Shown here: one piece after another, positions 25,301-34,338 of the stretch | Numbering within the stretch: position 1 is the first letter of the stretch | Layout: every line of letters starts with the position of its first letter | Assembly: GCA_022494885.1 (NCBI GenBank) | Contig: JAGVSM010001003.1 | Span: 1-64,000, forward strand | Origin: Micrasema longulum | Taxonomy: Eukaryota > Arthropoda > Insecta > Trichoptera > Brachycentridae | DNA length: 64,000 nucleotides | Reading direction: 5' to 3' | Made by a program: the position numbers and the translations under genes | The notes under the pieces: model-generated | The model's input: only the letters and a program-made list of their open reading frames with translations | Database searches by the model: none | What the model was told of the DNA's origin: nothing

Positions 25301-28300
25301 ACCAACACCGTTTTATATCTCCCTACAAAAAAAATCTATAAAGTGCGCCCAGCGCCCAGCGCCCAGCTCTTTCTCAGTGAATGGTGAAACTAGCCGATTT
25401 CCTAAGCTTATTCCTCCATACTAAAAAGTACACTATATTTTATATATTTAGGTTTTTGAGTACTAAAACAAGATTGATGATTACAAATATTATTTGAAGG
25501 TTCTCTATTTGGAAACTAGTATTTCGAACATTATTTCTGAAGGACTATTTTTCTTTAATAGAATACCGTTGACATAATATTATGTATCACATATGACCTG
25601 TGGCGTTTGAAGTGATCGTTTTTGGCATTATTCAATTTATACGAATCGGCCAGTGCTCAGAGTTGACATTTCAATCATAATGGAAATATCTGCTGAATGT
25701 CATTGTGGTATTTTTAATACACTTTTGTACAGGTGTTGCATTAAAATAGTGTAGAATAAAACTACATATATCGTGAAGTAAATAATTATTTTTGTATGAG
25801 TTGATTTTCACAGAACCACAGAAAAAATAGCTATTTATAATAATTACATTACTTATATATCGAAGCTATACTGATAGAATGCATTAAGTCAACAGTCTTC
25901 AAATATTTGAATTATTTTTAATATAAGTGCAAGATGTTGATTTCCAATTTTATACTTTGTCCAAAATAAAGATTACTCTCTCAAAGTTTCAATTTTTAAA
26001 AAATAAAATAAAATTGTGGGAGAATGAATAAAAAAAATTAAATGCGTTTATCTCGGAACTTTTTTTAATGACATGTGTCACTAAGGCTCGTGATATGTAG
26101 GTACAAATGAATTAATATTTTTTGTAGATTACCTATAAAATAAATCACTGCTCAATGTTACAAAATCAGTAAAGGGTTCATTCAAACTGAGTCTTAGTGG
26201 CGTCAGGAACTTATATAGCACTGACCCACATTTTCAAAATAAGAATAAAAATAATTCCCCTTTCAAAAAAGTTTTTCATCTCTCTTGTAATAAATTTCAG
26301 TCCAAACATTGTATTTACCTACCTTATCCTTTAAAATTTGGTTTTGTTTTTTATGGTTGTTTTAGTTTATATTGCTTATTATGTAAATGATAATTAGGTG
26401 AATTAGATTAATTACGTTTTTACTTTATTATTATGGTAAATTTGTTAAATAACTAATTTAAAAGGCATGTTTCACTTATTGCAAAATGTTTCCCTCGGCA
26501 CAAGACAAGTGAGGGAACATTATTCTGTATAAAAAAATAATACAAACATCGTAAAAGTATAAATGAAATAAAACATTTTAAAAAATAGACCTCAATAAAA
26601 TAATATTAATATTCTCGTAAAATAATATGAATATTCAGTATTTGTAAAAACACATTTTTAAAAAAAAATTGAGTTTCTGGTTCGATTACCGATGAAATCA
26701 CAACAATCAAATGTTATTTTTCTTGGGCTGTGTTCCTGTACTGTATTTTTTTCAAACAATAGTAAATATTCAAGCATTTCAACGGGTTGTGGTTTCTTTG
26801 GTAACGTCACGCACACCGGATTAGAAGGTCCGAGTTGCCAATTCCCCTCTTGGACAACATGTTTCCCATTTCCTAACACGATTTTTTACCACTAAAACAT
26901 AATGACCTAAAAATTTCAATATTTACGTAATTTAGGTATAGGAAGGCAAATATAATTTTTTTTAAGTAATTAAATTATAACGGAACATAAAAAAAATCGT
27001 AAATAAAATTTCAATGGGAAAGTTACAAGACGATAACCAAATTACAGACAGATTAGTAACCAAAAATGCTGACACACAAATACAATACCGGAATTTGAAA
27101 ATTACATCGGAGATAAATTTAAAATAGAAATTAAAAACACGCGACGATTAAACACGAGATACCTTAGAATGATAATAATATGAACTTTTAACAAATTTTT
27201 TTAAATTTATTTTATTTAATTAATATAATTATACATTTTTACAATTTTTTAAAAATTTCAATTGTTATATTTTTACTAAAACCAAAATCCCACCAAGCCA
27301 CTTTCTGTTGCTTGTTGGTGGAGATTATATTTATACTAACTTATGTAATATTATTTACATTTATAAAAACAATGAATAACAAATATAAATTAACCGCCGG
27401 AAAGATCAGAATATACATGTATATATTAAAATATAATTTTTTTAAATACAAGAAAATATTTGAAAAATTTAAATATTTCCGCATAAGCTACTATTCTCGA
27501 AAATTAAAAATTTTAATCGAGTAGCCACTCTTTTATTTTGCTCTTGTAACAATGTGAGTTAAATTTAAGTTCTTTCGGCAATAAATTTAAAATACTAGAT
27601 ACTAAATATTTGAGAGTTCTATTACCATACTTATTACATACTTTTGGTACTACCTAACCTAACCCAACCCGGTTTTTAAAATTATCAAAAAATTGATATT
27701 TTTATACCTACATTTACATTGATTATTAGAATCGTAAAAATCATATTCAAATACATATTTATATGATATATTTTAAACGTTATTCCATATTTGTGAAAAT
27801 ATCCCATTCAACAGGCTCGAGTGGACGCGTACTACAAGAAATACCGCAGAACGCGGCGGGGAACTCGCAGGAACAGTCAGAGGGACCCTCCAGGAACGGA
27901 AGAAGTCAGTCTGGTGAGCCTCGAGGGGTCGCAGGTCCCCAACAACTCCCCCGTGGCCGAGCGCCCCACCGCTGGAACTCCACCCCGAGAAGAAAGCCTT
28001 ATTATGCCCCTTGCGACCAAAATCAAACCCAAGTATGAAGATGAAGGCGTTAAGCAACTGAGAAATTTAACAGTACGTACATCACGTCTGCCTCATACCG
28101 CCATCAAAACGTCTGCACCCGATGGTGCATAGCGCACTGCATTATTATACTAAATGCGGTGTATCTCGATCATCAGTTACAGGAGAGTAATCAGTCTCGT
28201 GCTTCGGTTTTATTCTTCTATTAATTTATTTCATCTTCATCATCATCATTTTACTACCGGCACCAAGTGGTGTATACGGCACTGAATCGGTACTCCAATT

Positions 28301-31300
28301 ACAGCGTATCTCGATTCTTTTTGATACAGGAGGGTAAGGTAATCAGTTTCACGCTTCGTGTGTTAGTCCAGATACAATGAAATATTGCTGTATAAAACCA
28401 CCTTGAAAACAAATAATTCGTGTCGACCTTCCGGGGATTGAAACCAGGAACTCAAGTACTGTAGGCGAACGCGCTAACCACTCCATTACCATTCGGACTT
28501 CTCTCCACTCGATTTCTCTGTCCCACGATTTTTACCTGTGAGTTGCCATTCAGGATTTTGGTTCTCTTTCTCACACATCTGCATTTTTCATCTCCTTGGA
28601 TACGGAAAATAAATACACTGGCCTAATTTTCGTACAAAATATTTCGACGGTCCCTACGTATAGTATTGGATCCTTATTTTGCGAGGTTTACAGGAGAGCA
28701 ACAATAAACCTTGGTATTTTTTTAAGAAGCTATCAGTTATTGTAGAATTGCCAAATATGTATCTATCGTATTTTCAATAGACACATGGGTGAATGTGAGT
28801 CCGCACCGTGTGACATTTTGTCATCCACTCGATAATAGTCGATTGGGCATCTCGATTGCTTTGTCATAATGCTATTCTTGAAAACCCTCTGACAATTTAA
28901 TTACAAAGACGCATGAGAAAGTGGCAACACTAACAAATCCGTGTTTATCGGTGGCTCTCCTGCCACACGTAAACCTTTATTGTTTTTTGTCAGACTTCTT
29001 CCGTCGAATATTTTGTGGATGGAATATTATGAAAAAATAAAAGAAAATGTTTTACTGAAACTCTGCAACATTTATAATTATTATTTGCCTTTGACGTAAC
29101 ACACATTTGCATGTTATTAGAAATATTTCATATTCATTTAGTGGGTTTTAAAAACATATTGTATTATGTACATCTCAAATACGTAATTTGACATTGACGA
29201 GCGATAAAATAATTTTAAAATCATGTTTCTAGTGAAACTTCATTAATTTGATAATGGATTAAAAATAAGTACAGTTATATATAATTATACCATCATCATA
29301 ACATTGATCAGTGTTATAAATTTTAAGTTAAAATACAACAAAAATATCTATTCGTCATTCAAACATGAATGCCGAGCGTTTTACAAAATGGAGATTGACA
29401 GCTAAAGTTACGATGTCGCATTCGATTGTTAATGTCGAGTGCTTTGGGGCACTCGAGATTAAGTCGATTGATTTTCAATCGACTGCATTCGTACGGGTGG
29501 TTCAAGAATGCTGTCACTCGTCGAATTACATAAGTCGCATACGATTTTTAAGACGAATGAGTCCAGCATAAGGCCCCTGGTTTAATTCCCGGTATAAATG
29601 AAGTAAAATATTGATTTGAAAGATAGTTCTACACTGCTGTATTTCATTATTAATGGACTGGTACCTGAAGCATAAGACTGGTCACCTTACTTTCCATCTA
29701 ACAAAAATGACCCAGATACGCTGCAATTAGTGTCAATGAATTTCCTTACGCTTCACTAGGTGCGTATAGAGAAATGATGAGGTTTTGTACTTTTCTATAA
29801 TTTATGTATATCAAAATTTACTTTAGTATTTTTAAGAAAAAAAATAACATTTACTTAGGTAAAAAATAATATTCTGTTATTTTTCTGATATACTTTACAT
29901 TAGGTACTTTTAATTGAAAATACAAACCTCGCTTCTGCATTTTTTTAGTAAATAGTTCAATATTTTGAATTGTTTTTATTATATTTGATTTTATAAATTT
30001 TAAACGCTCTCAACGGGCTTTTACGTTTTTAAAAGTAAATACATAAATAGATTTACGTATTGATAAGTTCTCAAAGTATGGTTTAGTCTCATAGATTTAG
30101 ATATAAACTGTGAAATTTGATGTAAACCCATTTTCTTCAACTTTAGACAGTTACTTATTAATATAAATGTTTGCTACTCAAATGTGTAAACATACTCATG
30201 TATTTTTTTATGGAAAAGCCCGCTGTAGTAGGGGTTTCAACATAAAATAAATCGTTATAAAATAGAAATATTGTAATAATAATATAATGATCAATACGCG
30301 TGTTTTTATTTTTAAAATATCTACTAAAGTTCATACAAACAAAAAGTGTTTTTAAAAAAAAGTTTTCCTTTAGTTTTCAATTTCCATATTCCTGTGACAA
30401 ATCACTTTTTGGATGTCTGCTCCTCATTTGTAAATTGCGAAGTAATACACTATACAAATACAAAATAAACACATAAAAATAGAAAATATTTGTATAAATA
30501 AAACAAAACAAAAACTGATAACAAAGTTTTATTTTCATAATAATTTATAATGAATTGTTACGAAGTGAATGCCGATTCAATTAAAAAAAAAAAAAACTAA
30601 AAAAAACTGATTATCCTTTTACTAGATAATGTTTCTTTAATTTAAGTTTACACATTCATCATCATCATTCCCCTTCCCGCACCGAATGGTGCATAGGGTA
30701 CTGCATTGATACACCAATCGCAGCTCATCTTGATCATTTTTTGTTACATAAGGGTAAGATGATCAGCTTTACGCTTCAGGTACCTGTCCAGGGACTGTGA
30801 AAAATTCTAGTGTTAAAAAACCCTGTTAAATAAATATTTCGCATCAACCATGTCGGGAATCGAACCCGAGACCTCTTGCATGGTAGGCAAACGCGCTGAC
30901 CATTACACCACTAGGCCGACACATCAGTAAATTATAATTAATTTGTTCAAGGGGAATTGATACTTTAAAGAAAATAAATATTAAGAATTTACTTTGAAAT
31001 TTTTCTCATTTATACTGGTGTAACTTATAAAATGGAGACCAAATCGCAGAATTAATTTTGGATGAATTAAGTGAATTCAAATATTTTACTGTTCTTAAAA
31101 TATATTTTTATATGTTTTGTCGATTTTAATTTTTAATCCTTAAAATCCCAAAATATTATATTTAAATTATAATTATATTATGTTAACGATTAACCATTAA
31201 ATTGCAAAAGCTTCTTATGCTAATGATCTGCTGTTAACTCATTTTATGTTTATAATATTCCAATTTTTTTTATATCTTATGTATGCTGACATACATACCT

Positions 31301-31964
31301 ATATGTATATATTTTTATCTTTTTACATCTCCATATTTTAATATAGTGTTTTTTTGTGTAACTGAACTCATTTTAATGTTATATTATATGTTGTAAAAGG
31401 CAATTGTGCCGTATAATAAATAATTTAGCTACATGAATTTGCATAATTCTAAACATTTTTATCCAAATTTCAATGGATATTTACTATTTTCAAACCTATA
31501 CTTATAAAGATGAAATATAATTTGCTTAATTATGACACTTTGTTGTCGAGATTTCGTTATTTATTCAATCAATGATTGAAATCTCAAAAAGGCGTTTGAT
31601 TAAGCATTTCAAGTATATTCTCATCAAATAATCAAAGAACAAAAATATTTATTTGAAATAATAAACCTACTTGGCAGATAGCCATTTACCACTTCTTATA
31701 TTGCAAATATTTAAATGATTCCTCGTATCAAACGTCAAATATCATAAGCAGATATTGAATATCACGTACATCAACTTCTAGAATGGCTAAAAATACACTT
31801 AAATAAATATTTATTTTACATTGAGTGTGCACTTTTGATATTTTCGTTCGAGTTACAGGAGAAAACATTTTAATATTTTGGTTTTATGATTTCAGACCGT
31901 TGAAGAACTGTACCAGATGGCCGACAAAATTATCGGAGTTCCAAAAGTAGATAATCCAATATGA
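10251..31964 (+). CDS. Unrecognised 187-residue charged protein, four coding exons
   Basis: Exons 10251-10374 (ATG at 10276), 23196-23333, 27815-28072 and 31896-31964 (TGA). All junctions are GT-AG and phase 0, and the frame stays open throughout, which is strong internal support. The start has a G at -3 and a G at +4. The protein begins MASGQDRENL. Residues 1-60 are rich in Q, E, K and R and probably helical. A conserved-looking stretch around residues 50-75 contains DDCPPEM and FVFWRVV. Residues 87-98 are very basic (KKYRRTRRGTRR), like a nuclear signal. Residues 99-145 are P/S/T-rich and probably disordered. The C-terminus ends KVDNPI. There is no signal peptide, membrane segment or catalytic motif that I can see. 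I do not recognise the family. The introns (about 13, 4.5 and 3.8 kb) are full of mobile elements. Possible poly(A) signals AATAAA lie near 32113 and 32160. Confidence 0.72.
11085..11190. repeat. CA/TA microsatellite
   Basis: Imperfect (TA)n, (CA)n and catacacatac runs. The 67-codon minus-strand frame rich in V, C and Y is an artefact. Confidence 0.9.
11735..11965 (+). repeat. Solo arm of foldback family 1
   Basis: Right-arm orientation, from the ttttcagccgttgcctagta motif through gtgtgtaaagtggccact to ctctgttgtaaca. Confidence 0.75.
12660..12815 (-). mobile_element. SINE family A, 3' part
   Basis: The plus strand reads cttatccgtacctaatggtg ... taaggtgatcagtcttacg ... agttgccagtccag. The tRNA head is missing. 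Confidence 0.7.
13745..14060 (-). mobile_element. SINE family A interrupted by a 109-bp MITE
   Basis: The SINE body ends at cttacgcttcag (13856) and resumes with caggtgccagtccag at 13966, continuing to the B-box (plus: ccaggaatcgaacctgggac). Removing 13857-13965 plus one CAG restores the usual SINE sequence exactly. Confidence 0.85.
13857..13965. mobile_element. 109-bp MITE inserted in a SINE
   Basis: Left end GGCTGGTATTCTAAACG; right end, read inward, GGGTGCTATTCTGAACC. CAG is duplicated at 13854-13856 and 13966-13968. The internal hairpin-like part has cgtgtatttacatacaaaat. It has the same length and boundaries as the 48008 copy. Confidence 0.85.
14285..14551. mobile_element. Non-autonomous member of THAP/P-type transposon family
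   Basis: Left end CTCAGAGTAATAATTC; the right end is decayed (gcgtgacttcaag). Flanks gattcaac (14277-14284) and gatttaac (14552-14559) match 7 of 8. The interior (tattgcatagaac, ccgtatgggcggctctatta) matches the copies at 46.8 and 57.9 kb in reverse orientation. Confidence 0.75.
16115..16275 (+). repeat. Solo arm of foldback family 1, diverged
   Basis: Left-arm orientation (gagattgagaacattttgaa ... gtgtgacattcacaatttt). The two overlapping open frames here are chance frames over this repeat. Confidence 0.6.
16682..16915 (+). mobile_element. SINE family A copy
   Basis: Head cgcctcgcagtgaagtgatt, B-box gaattcgattcccgggaag, body ggactgacacttgatgaata ... atcaccttacc, end agcaccatcgggggtg. Confidence 0.75.
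18495..18620 (+). repeat. Solo arm fragment of foldback family 1
   Basis: Left-arm orientation with aagactaggcatttaaagg and gacttgtaatttactggttt. It is strongly diverged. Confidence 0.5.
19059..19219. mobile_element. 161-bp foldback MITE
   Basis: Outer ends CACTTTGT and ACAAAGTG. The 47-bp inner arms 19084-19130 and 19161-19207 are inverted with few mismatches (aactagtttcaggtattctg mirrored). The loop holds about 30 bases. Confidence 0.8.
20408..21850 (-). mobile_element. RTE-type LINE, degenerate, with nested insertion
   Basis: Minus-strand fragments in the usual RTE order: DYRKAFGSVETR near 21800, a KTKILSP...YIYLGHKI block with RRIELSWSAFGKLK (21433-21227), VYNSCVLP..TYG near 21170, LGVSLRD near 20730, and a C-terminal KRKTGGPQKRWTGDIVELVR ... 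QQWRKT (20632-20423). Stops and shifts are frequent. A separate LINE tail (20783 to about 21140) is inserted between the last two parts. The plus-strand frames over the C-terminus are shadows. Confidence 0.8.
20783..21140 (-). mobile_element. LINE tail segment inserted in the RTE copy
   Basis: It starts with the T-rich run ending attttatttgggat, as at 1.94 kb, and breaks the RTE reading between TTYG and LGVSLRD. A gtgtatgtgaatgtgtgtat-like simple repeat lies at 20950-21035. Confidence 0.5.
22848..22915 (-). mobile_element. SINE family A fragment
   Basis: The plus strand reads gtgccagtccagcgat ... ccaggaattgaacccaggat, the B-box region only. Confidence 0.6.
23196..23333 (+). CDS. 187-residue gene, second coding exon
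   Basis: It has 46 codons, acceptor tttgtttcag and donor gtaaaa. It encodes AEEMDRLKKLILSGRSPLDD and then a stretch with CPPEM and FVFWRVV. It is the most protein-like ordered part of the gene and stands out in composition from the AT-rich flanks. Confidence 0.7.
24533..24720 (+). mobile_element. SINE family D copy
   Basis: tRNA-like head atcgcggctcagtcgattcg, B-box cgggtttgattgccgcc, then caagaaaaaaatccaag and the family tail. Confidence 0.65.
24695..24856 (+). repeat. Solo arm of foldback family 2
   Basis: It reads ttgactcattagcttaat ... aagcttgtgtagctgtgaaa, ending ccggtcggtagaaaaa. It matches either arm of 39452-39772. Confidence 0.7.
25346..25368 (+). repeat. Three copies of gcgccca
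   Basis: gcgcccagcgcccagcgcccag is a short perfect GC-rich tandem in very AT-rich intron. Confidence 0.85.
26655..26735 (+). mobile_element. SINE family C fragment
   Basis: The B-box region ggttcgattaccgatgaaat is followed by the diverged tail. The minus-strand frame shows FIGNRTRN, the same artefact as at 8.4 kb. Confidence 0.5.
27815..28072 (+). CDS. 187-residue gene, third coding exon
   Basis: It has 86 codons, acceptor ttcaacag and donor gtacgt. It is GC-rich for the window. It encodes the basic cluster and the P/S/T-rich segment, then KIKPKYEDEGVKQLRNLT. Overlapping open frames on both strands here are shadows caused by the GC content. Confidence 0.72.
28085..28215 (-). mobile_element. 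SINE family A, 3' part
   Basis: The plus strand reads tctgcacccgatggtgcata ... agtaatcagtctcgtgcttc, starting 13 bp after exon 3 of the 187-residue gene. Confidence 0.65.
28225..28600 (-). mobile_element. SINE family A, long copy
   Basis: It starts with (ATC)n and contains ggtaaggtaatcagtttcac, the B-box (ggggattgaaaccagga on plus) and the 5' extension ending near tctccttggatacggaa. It is tandem with the preceding partial copy. Confidence 0.75.
29560..29780 (+). mobile_element. SINE family A copy
   Basis: B-box-like tggtttaattcccggtata, then the body tggactggtacctgaagcat ... ggtcaccttac and the end cgcttcactaggtgcg. Confidence 0.7.
30655..30925 (-). mobile_element. SINE family A, best full-length copy
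   Basis: From (ATC)n and cccgcaccgaatggtgcata through gtaagatgatcagctttacg and caggtacctgtccaggga to the tRNA-like head. The minus strand has the A-box tggtcagcgcgt and B-box cgggttcgattcccg. It is the best reference copy in the window. Confidence 0.85.
31896..31964 (+). CDS. 187-residue gene, last coding exon
   Basis: The acceptor is gatttcag. It has 22 codons (TVEELYQMADKIIGVPKVDN, then PI) and a TGA. The polypyrimidine tract is modest, but the frame matches the previous exon exactly. Confidence 0.65.
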   Translation, partial: TVEELYQMADKIIGVPKVDNPI

Positions 31965-32699
31965 TTTGAATACTTCGAAATAACAGTGACATGTACAGCT
32001 TTATTAAAACTTAAACCTGTCACCATGATATGAATATGTAGTCAGGATTTGCATTATTGGCGCGTATGAAGAATTGACAATGCTTTGCGAAATTGAATAC
32101 CCTGAATATCTAAATAAATAGAAAAGTACTTTATAGTATAAAACGGATATACTGGGATAATAAATTATTCATTAATGAATTAGGCGAACGTTTGAACAAG
32201 TGAGGGAAGAAACGTGACCGCGCGCACCTCAATCCCCATAAAAAATGTCATACCTAAATTACAGTTTATATAAATTATGTTTTCGTTGGATGTATAGAGA
32301 ACATGTCTTTTTTTCATAATATATTTATTTATAGTAAAAATAGTATTTCGTATTTACACAATGTAAGATATTAAACAGGTGTGCATTCAAATTACTTATG
32401 CACATTATATTTCAATTGTGTCTGTATTCTTTGTGATACTTTTTAAGTTATTTAATTTTGTTATAATGTTTACATGTACGTTGCTTTGCGAAAAATAAAA
32501 ACGGTAATATAAAATATTGTCTTATAAAGTACTCGAATAATTTCACGAAATCGCAATTTTCCCGCAACCTGAATATTTGTGTTTACATTATAAGGAACAG
32601 TTTTTGTTTTTCGTTTTTTCTTTCTTTACCATTCCTGGTAAAATTAGCCACAAATGAACAAACAATGTTTACAAATATTAAATTAGTATAATACAATAG

Positions 32700-33215
32700 A
32701 AAACAAGACAGATAAATCAGATTAAATAGGGCTTATCCAGAGACATATATACGCATAATGAGTTAGAAACTACCTTGAATATATCTTCTCTTCAAGACCG
32801 TCGAAATAAATCCGACCTAATAGTCCTATTTAAAATTCTCAACTCACTCTTTGATGCGCCTGAACTACTGAGCTCAATAAAATTAAATATCCCAACTAGA
32901 AACCTCAGACAAAACTTACTCTTTCATACCGATAACCATAGAACTAACTATGGTTTTCATTCCCCCATGCCCAGAATCCTTAGGTCTGCCAACAAACATA
33001 CCTGTCTTGATTTCTTTGACAACAAGTTGTCTTCTTTCAAACGATCACTGAATCAAATTCAATTATAAACACCTCTCTCCCGCTTCCACTCCCACAAAGT
33101 CTACTATAAACCATCGAGTCTTTCTAATTTTTTTATATTAATTTTCTATGTATAAATATGTCCATAAAAATGCCCATTGGGCGTATATATATAAATAAAT
33201 TAAACCTTATTCAAA
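32700..33215 (+). mobile_element. LINE 3' end (jockey/CR1-like ORF2 C-terminus)
   Basis: A 97-codon frame (32775-33068) has the typical C-terminal pattern: NIPTRNLRQNLLFHTDNHRT, NYGFHSPMPRILRSANK, and FDNKLSSFKRSL. It is followed by a 3' UTR containing gcccattgggcgtat and an ATAAATAAATTAAA tail. It is a 5'-truncated insertion downstream of the 187-residue gene. Confidence 0.7.
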
Positions 33216-34164
33216 CCAAAAATTCATAAAGATAGATCTTAAAAAAGAATTAAGAAGGTGTGGAAATAGGGAATAGAATATTTCAAATCAGATAGTTTTA
33301 ATACGTTTTTTTTCTGGCTAGTGTTGACTAATATAAATAAGTATATTTTTTTCATAAATGTCCTTGTGTTTTTGCAGTTAGTTATGTTTAACTGCAAAAA
33401 CACAAAGATTTACGAGTGTATATTTGTATACATTCAACCCATGCGATAGCACTGCACAGGCAAAAACCTAGCAAAATATTTTATAAGAATTGAAGCAAGT
33501 ATATAATATATCTGTATGTAACACATCGGATAATAATAAACTTTTAGTTACTAAATTTTGCGTGGTTTATTTAATACGAATTATGGCTGCCACCAAATTA
33601 GCAATCTTTAGTTTTTCAAAGTTTGTGATAAATGAAAAAATATGTATCCCACGGGTTAGAACCTGGAGTTTCGAAGTTAACCTCTGTATCACAATAATAA
33701 TACAACACGCTGCCCTAGTTCTTGTATGTTCAATATACCATTTTTAGAAAATTGAGTTATGAATGCAAATGCCAATATGTTCATTATTTTACTACGCGTC
33801 CATGTAGCTAAAGTATTATTGTTTTTTTCCGTTAGTAAATAGTATTTTCATCATTTTTTGAGTGCCAATCTTCACTTACTAATCTTACTTATTAGATTTA
33901 AAAAATAATTAAAATGTCTTTTGTAAAATTTGCATAGTGGTCTATTGAACATACATGAACTAAGGCAGCGAACACAGTTAAATATTGTATTTCAAATTAA
34001 AAAAGAATGAGTTTTAAAAAGGCTTCATTTTTTTATTATTTATTCTAACAATGTAATTTTGATTCTTAGGCTTCACACATAAAATATATGTACATTAAAG
34101 TACATCGGTAATTGGAATCCCGAGTAGTTTATTTTATCTCTATTTATTTTCCATGTTTATAAAA
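33216..34164. other. Space between the LINE end and the uricase stop
   Basis: It holds the small hairpin at 33364 and the uricase 3' UTR near 34120-34164. The 85-codon frame at 33490 has no domain or splice support. Confidence 0.4.
33364..33405. repeat. Perfect hairpin, 16-bp arms
   Basis: ttgtgtttttgcagtt (33364-33379) is perfectly mirrored at 33390-33405, with a 10-base loop. Confidence 0.9.
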
Positions 34165-34338
34165 TCATAGTTTGCTGAGTCCCTTTCTGCTGAGTTCAGC
34201 CCTTATGAGACCCGAGGGTTTGTCAGCTGGCTGCAAGACCTCAATGTTACTATTGCCGCTGTATAGGCGGCTTGGGAACTTAGTGAAGTCAATGTTAAAA
34301 TAGTGCTTGTTCGGCATCACCATAGAAATTCTACTGAT
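34165..34338 (-). CDS. Uro: Uricase last exon with SKL terminus
   Basis: It has 57 codons and a TGA, with acceptor gtctttgcag. It includes the active-site motif NKHYFNID and ends RKGLSKL, a type-1 peroxisomal targeting signal. Confidence 0.93.
   Translation of the reverse strand: MSRISMVMPNKHYFNIDFTKFPSRLYSGNSNIEVLQPADKPSGLIRAELSRKGLSKL

Larger units (their letters stand above)
23334..27814. other. Second intron of the 187-residue gene
   Basis: AT-rich DNA. Beyond the SINE D and C copies and the foldback arm I see no feature. The open frame at 27312-27524 is K/Y/I-rich, composition-driven and unsupported. Confidence 0.4.
28601..31895. other. Third intron of the 187-residue gene
   Basis: It contains SINE A copies. 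The stretch 28790-29560 is less AT-rich, with gtcgattgattttcaatcgac at 29462 as a small palindrome. Its 68-codon frame has no known domain. The rest is featureless. Confidence 0.4.

Noticed and set aside
27763..28057. Frames on both strands over the third exon of the 187-residue gene
   Set aside because: They are shadows of a GC-rich exon. Only the frame bounded by splice sites joins the other exons.
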